A stretch of DNA of 64,000 nt from Gyrodactylus bullatarudis (taxonomy: Eukaryota; Platyhelminthes; Monogenea; Gyrodactylidea; Gyrodactylidae): assembly GCA_012064415.1 (NCBI GenBank), contig SSNU01000007.1, positions 1 through 64,000 of the forward strand, given 5' to 3'. Each line of letters begins with the position of its first letter. The first letter of the stretch is position 1. Positions 11,335 to 20,690 of this stretch are shown piece after piece. Below the pieces are notes generated by a model, which was given only the letters and a program-made list of their open reading frames with translations, made no database searches and was not told the DNA's origin. The translations under genes were made by a program, and so were the position numbers.

Positions 11335-13188
11335 ATGAAGCAAGCCCTGTGGCGAATCCATTTCAATGATTCCTTTGGTATGTGTAGTACATTAATAACT
11401 TTCAGATCATAAAAAACTATGTTGCAAACATTGCAATAAAGCTTACGCTCCAAACTGTGGCAAGAGGGTGTATTTTGAGCACCTGAAGAAGAATCATTCT
11501 GACATACAGTCAGTTAAAGAAACAATTAATGAAGATGAGGCCTCACGGGTTGTTTCTTGTGCTCTTCAGTCAGGAAAATGTCAAGCCACATTTGACATTT
11601 TAATAACCCTTTTAATAGCATCCAATAATCTTCCCTTTACATTTATTGATAACCCAGCTTTAAAAGCTCTTTTGAAATTATTGGACTCCCCTTACAAATT
11701 AAAATCGCCCTCTACCTACAGGTATAATTATGTTGATAAACTTCATAATTATATCAACGAAAGACAGGTAAATTATTTATATTTTCATGTGGATGTATTT
11801 TTTAGGATATGGAAATTGAACGGCTTTGCAGGGATAAGATCGGCCTTTCCATTACCTCTGATGCATGGCTGTCCAGAGGTAAAAATTACTTTCAATCGAC
11901 AACGTTGAATTTACAAAATGATAACCACGTTAAGGCCTTTTATGTCCAAGCCCAACCTGCTAATGATATAAAAACAGGTGAGGCCATTGCAAAATCTTTA
12001 AAAGATTATATAATTTCAAAAAAATATATCTCTAACCTACCCTGCAAAGCCCTAGTTATTGACGGGGCAGCTAATGTAAAGAAAGCTTCAAAGCTTCTTC
12101 TGGCTGATAAATCCATTACACATAAGACTTTTGAAAAAAATTTATTTGTTAAAAATGGGCTTATTAAATTAGAAAAAATGGCCGCATTTATCAATACATC
12201 GTCGTGCTCAAGGCAAATTTTGAGAGATAAATTAGGCGATAAAATTTCAGGCCTCCCATCCCCCGTCATAACTAGATGGAATTCTAGAATTACCCTCTTT
12301 CAAAGATTCTTTGATATCGAGGATGTCATCAGATTACTTGAGGAATTTCCCCAAATCCTTGTAAACAAATTTATACCTATTGAAAGACTAGTTTTCAAGA
12401 ATATCCTCCCTTTATTAACTGTTTTTAAAGAAATATCTATAAAAATTTCTTCTGAATCAAAATGCACTATGCATGCGATTCTTCCCTATTTCCATGTTAT
12501 ATGTAATCATTTTAATAAATTGAAGAAAGAATTTTTTGATGAAAACAATGATTTTCATCATCATGTTTCCAACTTTGTATTTGATCTTGAAAATACCTTC
12601 CTTCATTATTTCCCTAATTTTGGCCAAGACGAAATATTATTTCGATTAGCTCATTTTTTTGATCCCAATTTAAAAGGTTTTTTCTTTATTGATAAAAATA
12701 TTATTAATGATTGTAAATCTTATATATTAAATCATTTTGACTCCCCAAATGACTTTACACCCCAAATGCCCTCAACATCCTGTAATCTTGATTATGTCCT
12801 TAACTATTCCTATCAAAGATCTGACTCTTTATCTGAAGAAATTGAAGCCTACTTAATAGATAACCAAAAAAGGACTGATAATCCCCTTGATTTTTGGGCT
12901 CAAAGGATGGAAAGCAATCCAAAACTATCTAGAATTTCATCCTATTTCCTGTCTATCCCGCCTACATCAGTTACATCCGAGAGAATGTTTAGTCTTGGTC
13001 GAAGAATAGTAACTGATTATAGAACCAGTCTTTCTCCCAATGTCACAGAGAAACTCATTATACTTTCGCATTTGACAAGGACCTCCGAATCAATAGAAGT
13101 CCTGTTGAAACCAATACCCATTGCTGAGGAAGAAGATAATCAAGTTGTAGAATCTATATTAGAAATTGATATAAAATCTTTTCATTAA
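11335..13188 (+). CDS. hAT transposase with BED zinc finger
   Basis: Three exons, 11335-11377, 11406-11767 and 11806-13188, join in frame to about 595 residues, normal for a hAT transposase. Residues 1-45 form a BED finger, with LWRIHF, then Cys-X2-Cys (CKHC) and His-X5-His (HLKKNH). An RNase-H-like core follows, with TSDAW (first catalytic Asp), VIDGAANVKKA (second) and ITRWNS. The C-terminal hAT dimerisation region reads PPTSVTSERMFSLGRRIV, then YRTSLSPNVTEKLI. The two introns are only 28 and 38 nt. Reading through the first gives an immediate frame break, and splicing it joins the two halves of the BED finger (HFND-SFDHKKL). There are no premature stops, so the protein could be active. It binds the element ends and catalyses cut-and-paste transposition in the nucleus. 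Confidence 0.9.
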
Positions 13189-13313
13189 TTTTAAAGCCTA
13201 TATTTCCTCGGGTAAACGTTTTATTAATTTTTATTTTAAATTAATTAAATTATCTTTATTAAAAATTCATAAACTTATATAATATTTAGACAATAGTTAT
13301 TGAAGAAGACAAA

Positions 13314-13553
13314 ATGGATTTTGAGGATACGCCAGTTGAAATTCCTATAATCAGTGGTCCTGATCCCTCCCATGTAGATATACCTGGTCCTTCAAATGGA
13401 GTCTTGATGGTTGACAATTCTCCAGGTCCAAGTTCTGCCACCAAAAGGCATTTCAAAAACAATACCTTATGTCCCTACCTTATAAAATATCTTTTAATAA
13501 ATAATATTTTTTACATTAAATGTCTCAATAATTTATTTATATATTTAGATTAA
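13314..13553 (+). CDS. small Pro/Ser/Gly-rich ORF inside the hAT element
   Basis: A 79-codon frame starting at ATG 13314, between the transposase stop and the 3' terminal repeat. The first 45 residues are acidic and rich in Pro, Gly and Ser, then a basic patch ATKRHFKNN. That composition resembles the disordered leader that often precedes a BED finger in hAT transposases, but here it is downstream. It could be a chance frame, a remnant of a rearranged copy or an accessory exon. No function is assigned. Confidence 0.25.
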   Translation: MDFEDTPVEIPIISGPDPSHVDIPGPSNGVLMVDNSPGPSSATKRHFKNNTLCPYLIKYLLINNIFYIKCLNNLFIYLD

Positions 13554-13965
13554 TGAGTATTATTATTGAGTAACACATGAAAAGGCTAATTAAGGTAAAT
13601 TAACATTTTTGATAAGTCAAAAATTACTTAAAGGATTCAAATAAGAATAATCCTATCAAGGCTGAATTTTGGGAAAAATACAAGAATTGAAATACAATTA
13701 TCCCTATAACTAATACAAATTAAATGTTTTTATAATGAATATTAGTAGGTTTTATTATAATTTTCTAAGTATTCTATATCATGAATAAATTAAATCGCTC
13801 AATGAATTCTGACTTGTAGTAAAAATCTCAGGAATATTCACAAATTCGTGAAAAAGCATTGAAATTAAGTAATCTATAAAAATCATCCGTGCAGCCTTGA
13901 TAAAATCAAAATCTTCAGTGCAGTGCATTAGGCACGGATAAAAGCTGGTTTTGTGCAAAGCCCTA

Positions 13966-15202
13966 GTCTAATGGTGATTCGAAATGATAGTATTGAATTG
14001 TTTGAAATCTTCAAAATCGATTAAATTTATGAACTTTTAAAAATTTTCGAAATTCAAAATATTAACCCAATTTAATTTTTTCTTTATTCCAACAACTCAT
14101 AACATTATTTAATCAAGGAATTCAAAACATAAATTTGAATTCAAAGGTTTTTGTAAATACAGTAAATTCTCATCTTCGTGTCAACTAGCTCCAGATTTAA
14201 CCCTTGTCCTTGCGATAAAAAAATCCCGTTACATCGAACTGTGGTGTTTTAAACCCCAAATTGAAAACTGTGAATTTTCCAATTGATCTGATCCTAATTT
14301 TAGCGTTAGCCTCAAATCTCTTCCCAGAACAACTTTATGTAATAGGGAAAATAGGAAATTAGTGATCGGATAGAAATCACTTGTAAAAGTGGGAAAGAGG
14401 TAAAAAGGTTGTCAGTAAGTTGGATTATCTCAGATTCTACTGACTGAATATATTAGGCGCAAATTTTGAGTAGAGCAGAGCAGATGAGGCAGTTCTTCCA
14501 CATAAGCCATAGAGGTAGAAGATTGTCAAGGAGATCCTTGTAGGGAAGTGGACTAAGACAAATTTTAAGAATCTTAAATTAAGATACCTGTATTTTTAAT
14601 TCTTTCTAGTTTCCTACTGGGGCCGATTGCAAGATCACAGAATTTCTAGTTAATTTACAAATTTTCGGATTCGCCATTTGATTTTCTTGGGTAACAAGTT
14701 TTATTTAAGTTATTTTATTTTAAAAGTGAGAAGCATTTGTTGTGCTTTGATAATTAATTCGACAATTTGAGAGTATTTTTTCCCTATTTAGCAATAATGG
14801 TGTCAGCAATCAAATGTATTGTTTTGAAAAGAAAAAGGTTTATTTTATTCAGAGATAAGTCTCCATTTTATAGGAATGTCTGACAACAGAGCATAATTCC
14901 AAACTTTTAACAATTTCTATAAGAGGAAGGGTTTTCTTTTCTTCTCTTGGTGTAAAGTTGCAATCGATTGGATTTCCCTACATCGAACTCATTCTCAAAA
15001 TAAATTTGCATTTATAAAAAATACGAATTTTAGCGGGCTACTCTAAAGTAGAATTGAGATAGAAGAAAATATTTTGCAAAGAAAGACTAGGATATAATTT
15101 TGAATAAATTGTACATACATGAATTGTTTGTTTATTGTTTGAAAATTTAAGTGTCATTTTTAAAATAAAATTCCCTGTAAAAGCACCATGGATATAAAAT
15201 CG
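13966..15202. other. intergenic region with one repeat terminus
   Basis: No gene supported on either strand. I looked specifically for the missing 5' exons of the GALNT gene and found none. At about 14160-14195 there is a copy of the terminus (on the minus strand GACACGAAGATGAGAATTTA) shared with the foldback elements at 39.05 and 63.1 kb. Confidence 0.5.
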
Positions 15203-16418
15203 TCAAGAGACTTCGAGAAATGATTTGAATTTCGGTTGAATGTTTGCATTGTTATAATTTAGATTGAGATTATTTTCATTACCGAGGCATGTTCCTTCGG
15301 TATCAAAGAGTTTTTCATTCGCCACAATAAGAGAACACAAATTGGTCTGGAGGACTCGTACACGATTCTCATTAACAAGACGAATTTTCACTTCAACATC
15401 ATCCCTCAGTTGGTCATAGTTAATTTTCAGTTCGTTAAGTTTCTCCCGAGTCTGAGAGGAGGTTTCAATCTCAGATTTCTGAAAATTAAAAATTTTTTCA
15501 AATTACTTTAAAGTAGCTTTCCGTTAGATTTGATGTATAATTAGTTTATGATTTAGGAAATCTATTTAGACAATTCTCAAGGAGCAATTCTCATGCATGC
15601 AACATTGAAATAGATTACAATTCAAATCAATAAGCATATATCGTGTAATACATAGAAGTATTAGAATGCAATTTATAGGCATCACTTAAATTCACATCTC
15701 ACGAGAGGAATATATATAAAGTAAGGAAGATCAAAAGGATTCAATTAACAAGAGTTTGATCAAGTGTAAAAAAGAATACCACTTACTTGATCTGTGTTTT
15801 TCTTGTTCTTGTTCAAGTCATTCTTTATCTCGTTCAAGAGATAGTCGTATTCAAGTCTAGCTTTTGTAAATTTCTTATCGACAGTTTGAAGAGTATCTTG
15901 GATAGCCTTAAAAGTCACTGTCTTGAGGTTTTCTCGAAACTCTTTGATATTTTCTAAAATAATAAAAATTACATAAAAGATGAAATAGTACTTGAGTATC
16001 TGTCAAAGTTTTTAGCAATATCTTGATGTTGATACGCAAGAGTATTAAATTGGCTTGATAATTCACGTTGGTTGACACATAAAAGATTCATCATACTGGA
16101 TATGTTGTTTTGAGATTCAACCAGGAGCTCAAAGTATTGAAAAGACTTTTCAATTTCTTGAATCAAATCACTATAAAGTTTCTGAGTATTTCTTGAGATT
16201 TAAGGATTAAAAAACAACAAGATCTACCTTAATTCGTCAATCTTATCTTGAACTACAGGATCAATCGTAGGTTTTGATAGACCAAGTTTCTCTTCAACAG
16301 ATTGTTTTGTGCATTTCAAAGTACGAATGGACCATTCCTTGAGGTTTTCAATCTTTTCCGGCAAAGAATTTGAAATATTATCTGAGGACTGAGCTATCGA
16401 AATATCCTTATTTGACAT
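15203..16418 (-). CDS. Arfip: arfaptin-like BAR-domain (AH) protein
   Basis: Four minus-strand exons, 16228-16418, 15992-16170, 15787-15953 and 15203-15478, join in frame to about 270 residues. The N-terminal part reads KIENLKEWSIRTLKCTKQ, matching the arfaptin phrase KLKKWGVHTYKCTRQ that opens the AH/BAR domain. The rest is a continuous helical coiled coil with arfaptin-like positions, such as ARLEYDYLLNEIKNDL (family: ARLEYDAYRTDLEEL) and YDQLRDDVEVKIRLVNENRV (family: [20 protein letters not shown]). Arfaptins bind Arl1, Arf and Rac GTPases and sense curved trans-Golgi membranes. Introns are 57, 38 and 308 nt. An in-frame ATG 42 nt further upstream (16460) is an alternative start. The start lies 89 bp from that of the divergent HAP40 gene, so the two probably share a promoter. 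Confidence 0.85.
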
Positions 16419-16507
16419 ATTTTTGGATTTGTTCAAAATATGTAAATGAAAAAACAACATAAGGATAAGTGAGATTTGTTTGTTAATAAATTAAATACCA
16501 ATTTAAA
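16419..16507. promoter_or_regulatory. 89-bp bidirectional promoter/5' UTR interval
   Basis: This interval separates the start codons of arfaptin (-) and HAP40 (+), so both 5' UTRs and the core promoters must fit here or overlap the genes. It is AT-rich. No clear TATA or CCAAT element is seen. The bidirectional role is inferred from geometry alone. Confidence 0.5.
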
Positions 16508-17594
16508 ATGGACAACTCAATCGACTACTTGGATTTACATAAAAAAATTAATGAAGATCATATAAAGTAATTTTAACGATCATGTAAACTTTAGACGCTT
16601 TTTTCTAAAGCCTGACTGTAGTCAAGCTATCAAAGATTTAGGTATTTCGCAATTCGAATAATTCTCAATTAAGATTTGATGATTAAAAATCTCGAAAATG
16701 AAGAATGCCCTCTATACGCAGCCTTGTTTCTAAAAAATAAGGCAATGATATACAGACTTTCGGATGATCTTTGGAGTATGTGTGCGAGTAGAGTTGCTGC
16801 TGCTGAGAAACTCTTGGAATCTCATAATCACGACAAACAGACGAATAGTGTCACTTATAGGGAAAAGATTTACGAAGCTCAGGAACTTATTTTCCGTTGC
16901 ATTGATGATTTAGAAAAGAATAACTTTATTCCAATAGCATGTAACATGTATCTCTATTGTGCCGATTTCCTAAAAAATAATTTCATGTTTGAATCGGCAA
17001 TAAATTGTCTTAGTAAGGCAGCCTCATTAGTCCCGAAAGATACCTTGATCTCATCCTATATTTACTCTAAATTGATCCTTCTCTTGATAAAGACTAGCGA
17101 TTATGTTGGAGCCCTAGAGGCTTGCGAAGTCATCTTGGAGTTGCTTGAACAAGAAGCCAAGACTACTGAACGAAATACTTACTCTCCTCTCTTGATATCC
17201 AGTGAAATTTATCGTGTTTTGTTGACTTTGCTGATATGCGTGAGCTTCTTAAGATTATGTTTAGCCCAAAACTTTTGACGAAAGACAAGTTAAAAAGTCG
17301 ATGAACCAAGAGAAATCTCTCCTGTCGAATTACCTGTCCATCGTTGAAGATATGGAAGTGGTCAAGAAACCTTTTCAATTTTTCCCAGAAGAAGTTTATC
17401 TCTGTCTTTCCTCGTTCATTGTAAGCCATTCTAATTCAGTAATTTTCATACCAAAGTTTAGCTATTTGGAGAATGATTCAGTGGAGATGGAAAAATCTAG
17501 CACTTACCTTGTCAAATTTTTGGACAAGGAACAATCAGATTTACTACGCCTTCTCACCATGAGATTTTATAATCCCCAGGGAAAGTTTGAATAA
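16508..17594 (+). CDS. F8A1: HAP40 (40-kDa huntingtin-associated protein) homologue
   Basis: Exons 16508-16566, 16595-16641, 16674-17239 and 17265-17594 give 333 residues (human about 371). Key matches to HAP40/F8A: KRFFLKPDCSQAIKDL (family KKRFLRKPNVAEAGEQF), ENEECPLYAA (family RAQECLPYAA), YVGALEACEVI in the TPR-like helices, and SEIYRVLLTLLICPKTF (family CEVSRVLLLLLLQPPP). The C-terminal PEEVYLCLSSFIV and QSDLLRLL also match. HAP40 is an alpha-helical TPR-like protein clasped between the HEAT domains of huntingtin, and it links huntingtin to Rab5 on early endosomes. Introns are 28, 32 and 25 nt, all GT-AG. Without removing them the frame breaks at each point. The stop codon TAA lies inside the AATAAA hexamer at 17590-17595, which implies a very short 3' UTR. 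It is convergent with UBC9. Confidence 0.88.
16567..16594 (+). other. 28-nt intron 1 of HAP40
   Basis: Begins GTAATT and ends AACTTTAG, phase 2. Removing it restores the basic KRFFLKP motif conserved in HAP40. Confidence 0.8.
16642..16673 (+). other. 32-nt intron 2 of HAP40
   Basis: Begins GTATTT and ends CAATTAAG, phase 1. Removal joins AIKDL to DLMIKNLENEECP in the conserved order. Confidence 0.78.
17240..17264 (+). other. 25-nt intron 3 of HAP40
   Basis: Begins GTGAGC and ends TATGTTTAG, phase 0. Reading through it gives a stop within about 12 codons. Removal joins LLTLLIC to PKTFDE, matching the leucine run followed by proline in human HAP40. Confidence 0.8.
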
Positions 17595-17595
17595 A
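17590..17595 (+). terminator. poly(A) signal overlapping the HAP40 stop codon
   Basis: AATAAA at 17590-17595 contains the in-frame TAA stop (17592-17594). No better hexamer follows in the roughly 108 bp before the UBC9 stop codon. Confidence 0.55.
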
Positions 17596-17702
17596 ATTTT
17601 TAGTATTTGAATTTTGATTTCATCTATGAATCCGAATGCCTTGCAAAGTAACTGGCAAAATAACTTGGAACGCGCGAATCTGAATAAAAATAGATGTATT
17701 CT

Positions 17703-18221
17703 TTACAAAAAAGGATTTTTATACATGATAGCTTGCTCTTTGACTTTCTTTAGATAAGAAATACGATCCTGTGTGTACATGTTGTAGGCATCAGCCTGTG
17801 CGGGATCCTCAGGGTTGGGATTACCCAAGAGTTCTTGTATGCCCAATAAAAGTTGTCTGATAGTGAGTGCTGGACGCCAGTCTTTGTCCTCGTCTAGGAT
17901 AGAAAGACAAACTGTTCCAGAAGGGAAAATGTTTGGATGAAAAAGAGGAGGCTCAAATTTACATTTTGGTGGTGATATTGGATATTCGTTTTTAAAGTAC
18001 ATTTTTAGAGTGTAAAGACCACCTTCCCATGGAGTTCCTTTTTTACCAGGTATTTTACACTCCCATATCATTAGATTAAGCGTCCCATTCTCCGTTACAG
18101 GTTTAGCCACAAATCCCTAGAATAAGAATAGTTTGCTCACAAATGGGTGATCTTTTTTCCAGTTTTTACGCTCCTCAGTTAGACGAATGAGAGCTATAGC
18201 ATCAGATGTTGATTCGACCAT
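17703..18221 (-). CDS. UBE2I: SUMO-conjugating enzyme UBC9
   Basis: Exons 18141-18221 and 17703-18116 encode about 164 residues (family 157-160). It carries the UBC9 hallmarks: [18 protein letters not shown] then [31 protein letters not shown], the active-site loop PSGTVCLSI with the catalytic Cys, then [21 protein letters not shown] and [11 protein letters not shown]9 is the single E2 for SUMO. It accepts SUMO from SAE1/SAE2 and transfers it to Psi-K-x-E lysines, mostly in the nucleus. One intron of 24 nt separates HPF from GFV, a contiguous block in all UBC9 proteins. The stop codon is 108 bp from that of HAP40 on the opposite strand. The tail ends [12 protein letters not shown], slightly longer than usual. 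Confidence 0.97.
18117..18140 (-). other. 24-nt intron of UBC9
   Basis: On the minus strand it begins GTGAGC and ends TTATTCTAG. It is phase 0 and a multiple of three, but the acceptor TAG is itself an in-frame stop, so retention would end the protein after about 34 residues. The flanking residues HPF and GFV are adjacent in all known UBC9 proteins. Confidence 0.92.
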
Positions 18222-20379
18222 TATAAGATAAAATTAGCTTAAAATAAGTCAAAAACCACGTCAAGAGGCTCAAGTCAGGACTTAAGGTTTTTTAATTTTC
18301 GAATTTTGGGATCGTATTAAAAGAGTCTTTAGTAATTCCCTTTTATGAAAAATTTGTTTAAGACAAACATTTGCGTCAATTTGAAAATAAAGTCAAAATA
18401 TTGATTTTCACAAATTAAACTTGTAGTTACGAGCAATCTTTCGCTAACAAGTAACATTTAAATCTTTTTCTTTCGTTGAAATTCCGTTTTCAGTATTCTT
18501 TAGCTGTAAAATGTCGCCTAAAGTGTTAATAAAAATACATATGATTTTCCCTTGAATTTCTATATGTAAAGATAATAGCTCTACTAACAAGTATAAAGAA
18601 GTAAAAATATATTATACTTTTTAATATTTTAACAATAGAAATTCAACGTGCAAAAACGATGAAATTTAAAATATAACATAAATTCACTCATGGTTAAATT
18701 TTTCATAATTTCTTCATTCGTAAAAAATATATTCAGTGACATTCAAATTAGCATTTGTTGAAGCTGAATTCTGAATCACAAATTTATTATAATAATTATG
18801 AATAATAATATTTACAATTCATCCATAATATAAATTCTATAATGCATAATTAACAATCGGATGAGTTATTTTCTAACTACATAAAACTTATAGTCATTTT
18901 TATTCGTTTTATAGATAAAATGGTTCTTTTATGTATTCCTGACTTAATTCGTTCATTTTATCCGGAATGTAACATCAAATTTGCCGATGAAAAGACATTA
19001 CTCTACTCATTCCTCAGTTTCAATTATTCATAAAGCCTTCACTCTACAATGTAGAGTCTACATGCAAGAATTATCACAGAGTTTTTCGTCCATCAAAAAA
19101 GTCCTCTCTTGCATAATGCCATCCTTTTGACATTTTTTTCACGATACCATTACATTGAATGCATAAAATCTTGAATGAATATAAGACATTCGAGGTAGTT
19201 ACCAGGTCGTCTCTCCTATGAATTAGTTAATTTTATTCCTTGAATGTTTACAACTTCTAAATTAGACTTTTTTCGTTAGAAACTCAAGGTATTGTTAGAA
19301 ATGATTGCACACTCTCATTTTACTTTCATTTATTAATGAGTTTTATTGTGAAAATCTATTTAAATGAAATAGAAAAATTCATGCAAGGACATTTATTTAC
19401 ATTTGACCATACTTGAATTTGACGCCAAAAATTATGAATGAATTTTACTATGAATTGTACTAATTTCATTGAGGAATTGTGTCTAATGAAGAAAGATTAT
19501 TCAAATATTCCATCCATTAGTGCTAACAGGTTGTCTGAGAGAGAACCTTTTTTTCAATTAGTAATTCATCTTCTCCTCTACATGTTGCCTGTCCATTATC
19601 CACCTGAGAGGACATTTAAATTTCAGAGGGCTTTTATTGTTGATTGAAAATCCATTTTACCCCGGTCATTTTACTCTGTCTGTCGAGTGACAATTATAAT
19701 TATACAAGACCTATAATAAAAACAATGAGGAGATATTTACTGAAAGAAGAAAAAGAGCCATTGCTTGCCCTTGAGATTACATCCACATCCACAAAAAACC
19801 TATGGAGTTGTAGCCAGAAATACAAAAGAATGACAATTCTCACTCCACCCCTTTTTGATGGGCTGTTCCGTCCCCTTCTTCTCTTCAAGACCATCATCAT
19901 GTCATCCACCTTTTCCGATTGTCATATTTTTTTGTTCCTTTGCTCTCTTGTTAATTTCGAGATTTATTTTCCTGATTAATAATTAATCATCAACAAATGA
20001 AGTAAAATACAATGTTCAATTCGTTTTTTCATGATTATTCTTGTTTGTTTGCTATTTTTTTCAAAGTAAATGTATCTTCTATCTATGAAAAAGGAATCTA
20101 ACCGTGTCTGATTCCTCTTCTTTTTGAAAAGTTAATGTATTAACAAAAACTAAGACAAAAGATAGTATTCGTGATTTCTCAAAACTTGATGTGGAACCCT
20201 TCAAAAGTGTACTTTTCATTTTTTTGTTTTCAATCTTATAAACTTTATTAATTCGCGTAAATTTTTCAATGGATAGCGTACATTTTAGAGTCTCATACAT
20301 AGGTAGAACTATAAGGAAGTTATCTACAAGAGGGGAATATCATCTCAAGAAGAACATGCAGTTTCAAATTTTTCCGTTC

Positions 20380-20690
20380 TATACAAAAACCCTAATGACG
20401 AAAGCATAGATGTTTGGGTGATATAAAAATTTCTTATTAACCTATATAAACCTAATCTATGCGTTCAGAAAAACTATTCCTATAATCTTCAACTACCTTG
20501 GCCAATGTGAACTTTTTCACGTTTCTCTCCACTGTTGCTATTTAATGGCTATTTGGTGTTTTTTAGCTTACATTATATTCTTATTTTCTTTGATTTTTAC
20601 AATTTCTTTCTAAATTTGTAAATTATTATCTTGAATGAAGTATTACAACTGATGATGCTTTGAGAAATGTTTCAATACATCTTCTTCCAA
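20380..20690 (+). repeat. dispersed repeat family E, reference copy
   Basis: Shares long similar blocks with 63074-64000 (for example cctataatcttcaactacct and the following TTGGTGTTTTTTAGCTT region). On the other strand it matches 38940-39600. It ends in the ACTGATGATGCTTTGAGAAA block also found at 45735, 52121 and 61717. No coding capacity, so it is probably a non-autonomous DNA element. Confidence 0.65.

Larger units (their letters stand above)
11195..13965 (+). mobile_element. complete hAT-family DNA transposon
   Basis: The element is bounded by exact 13-bp terminal inverted repeats, TAGGGCTTTGCAC at 11195-11207 and its complement at 13953-13965. It encloses one intact transposase gene. 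The flanking 8-bp sequences (GTTTTAGA left, GTCTAATG right) match at only 4 of 8 positions, so the target duplication is decayed or the exact ends differ by a base. The intact ORF and perfect termini suggest a fairly recent insertion. It lies directly upstream of the first visible exon of the truncated GALNT gene. Confidence 0.85.

Noticed and set aside
17163..17429. 88-codon minus-strand frame
   Set aside because: Antisense to HAP40 exons 3-4; no motif.
19438..19979. Two adjacent open frames of 69 and 111 codons
   Set aside because: No recognisable domain, no fitting splice sites, composition like the surrounding noncoding DNA.
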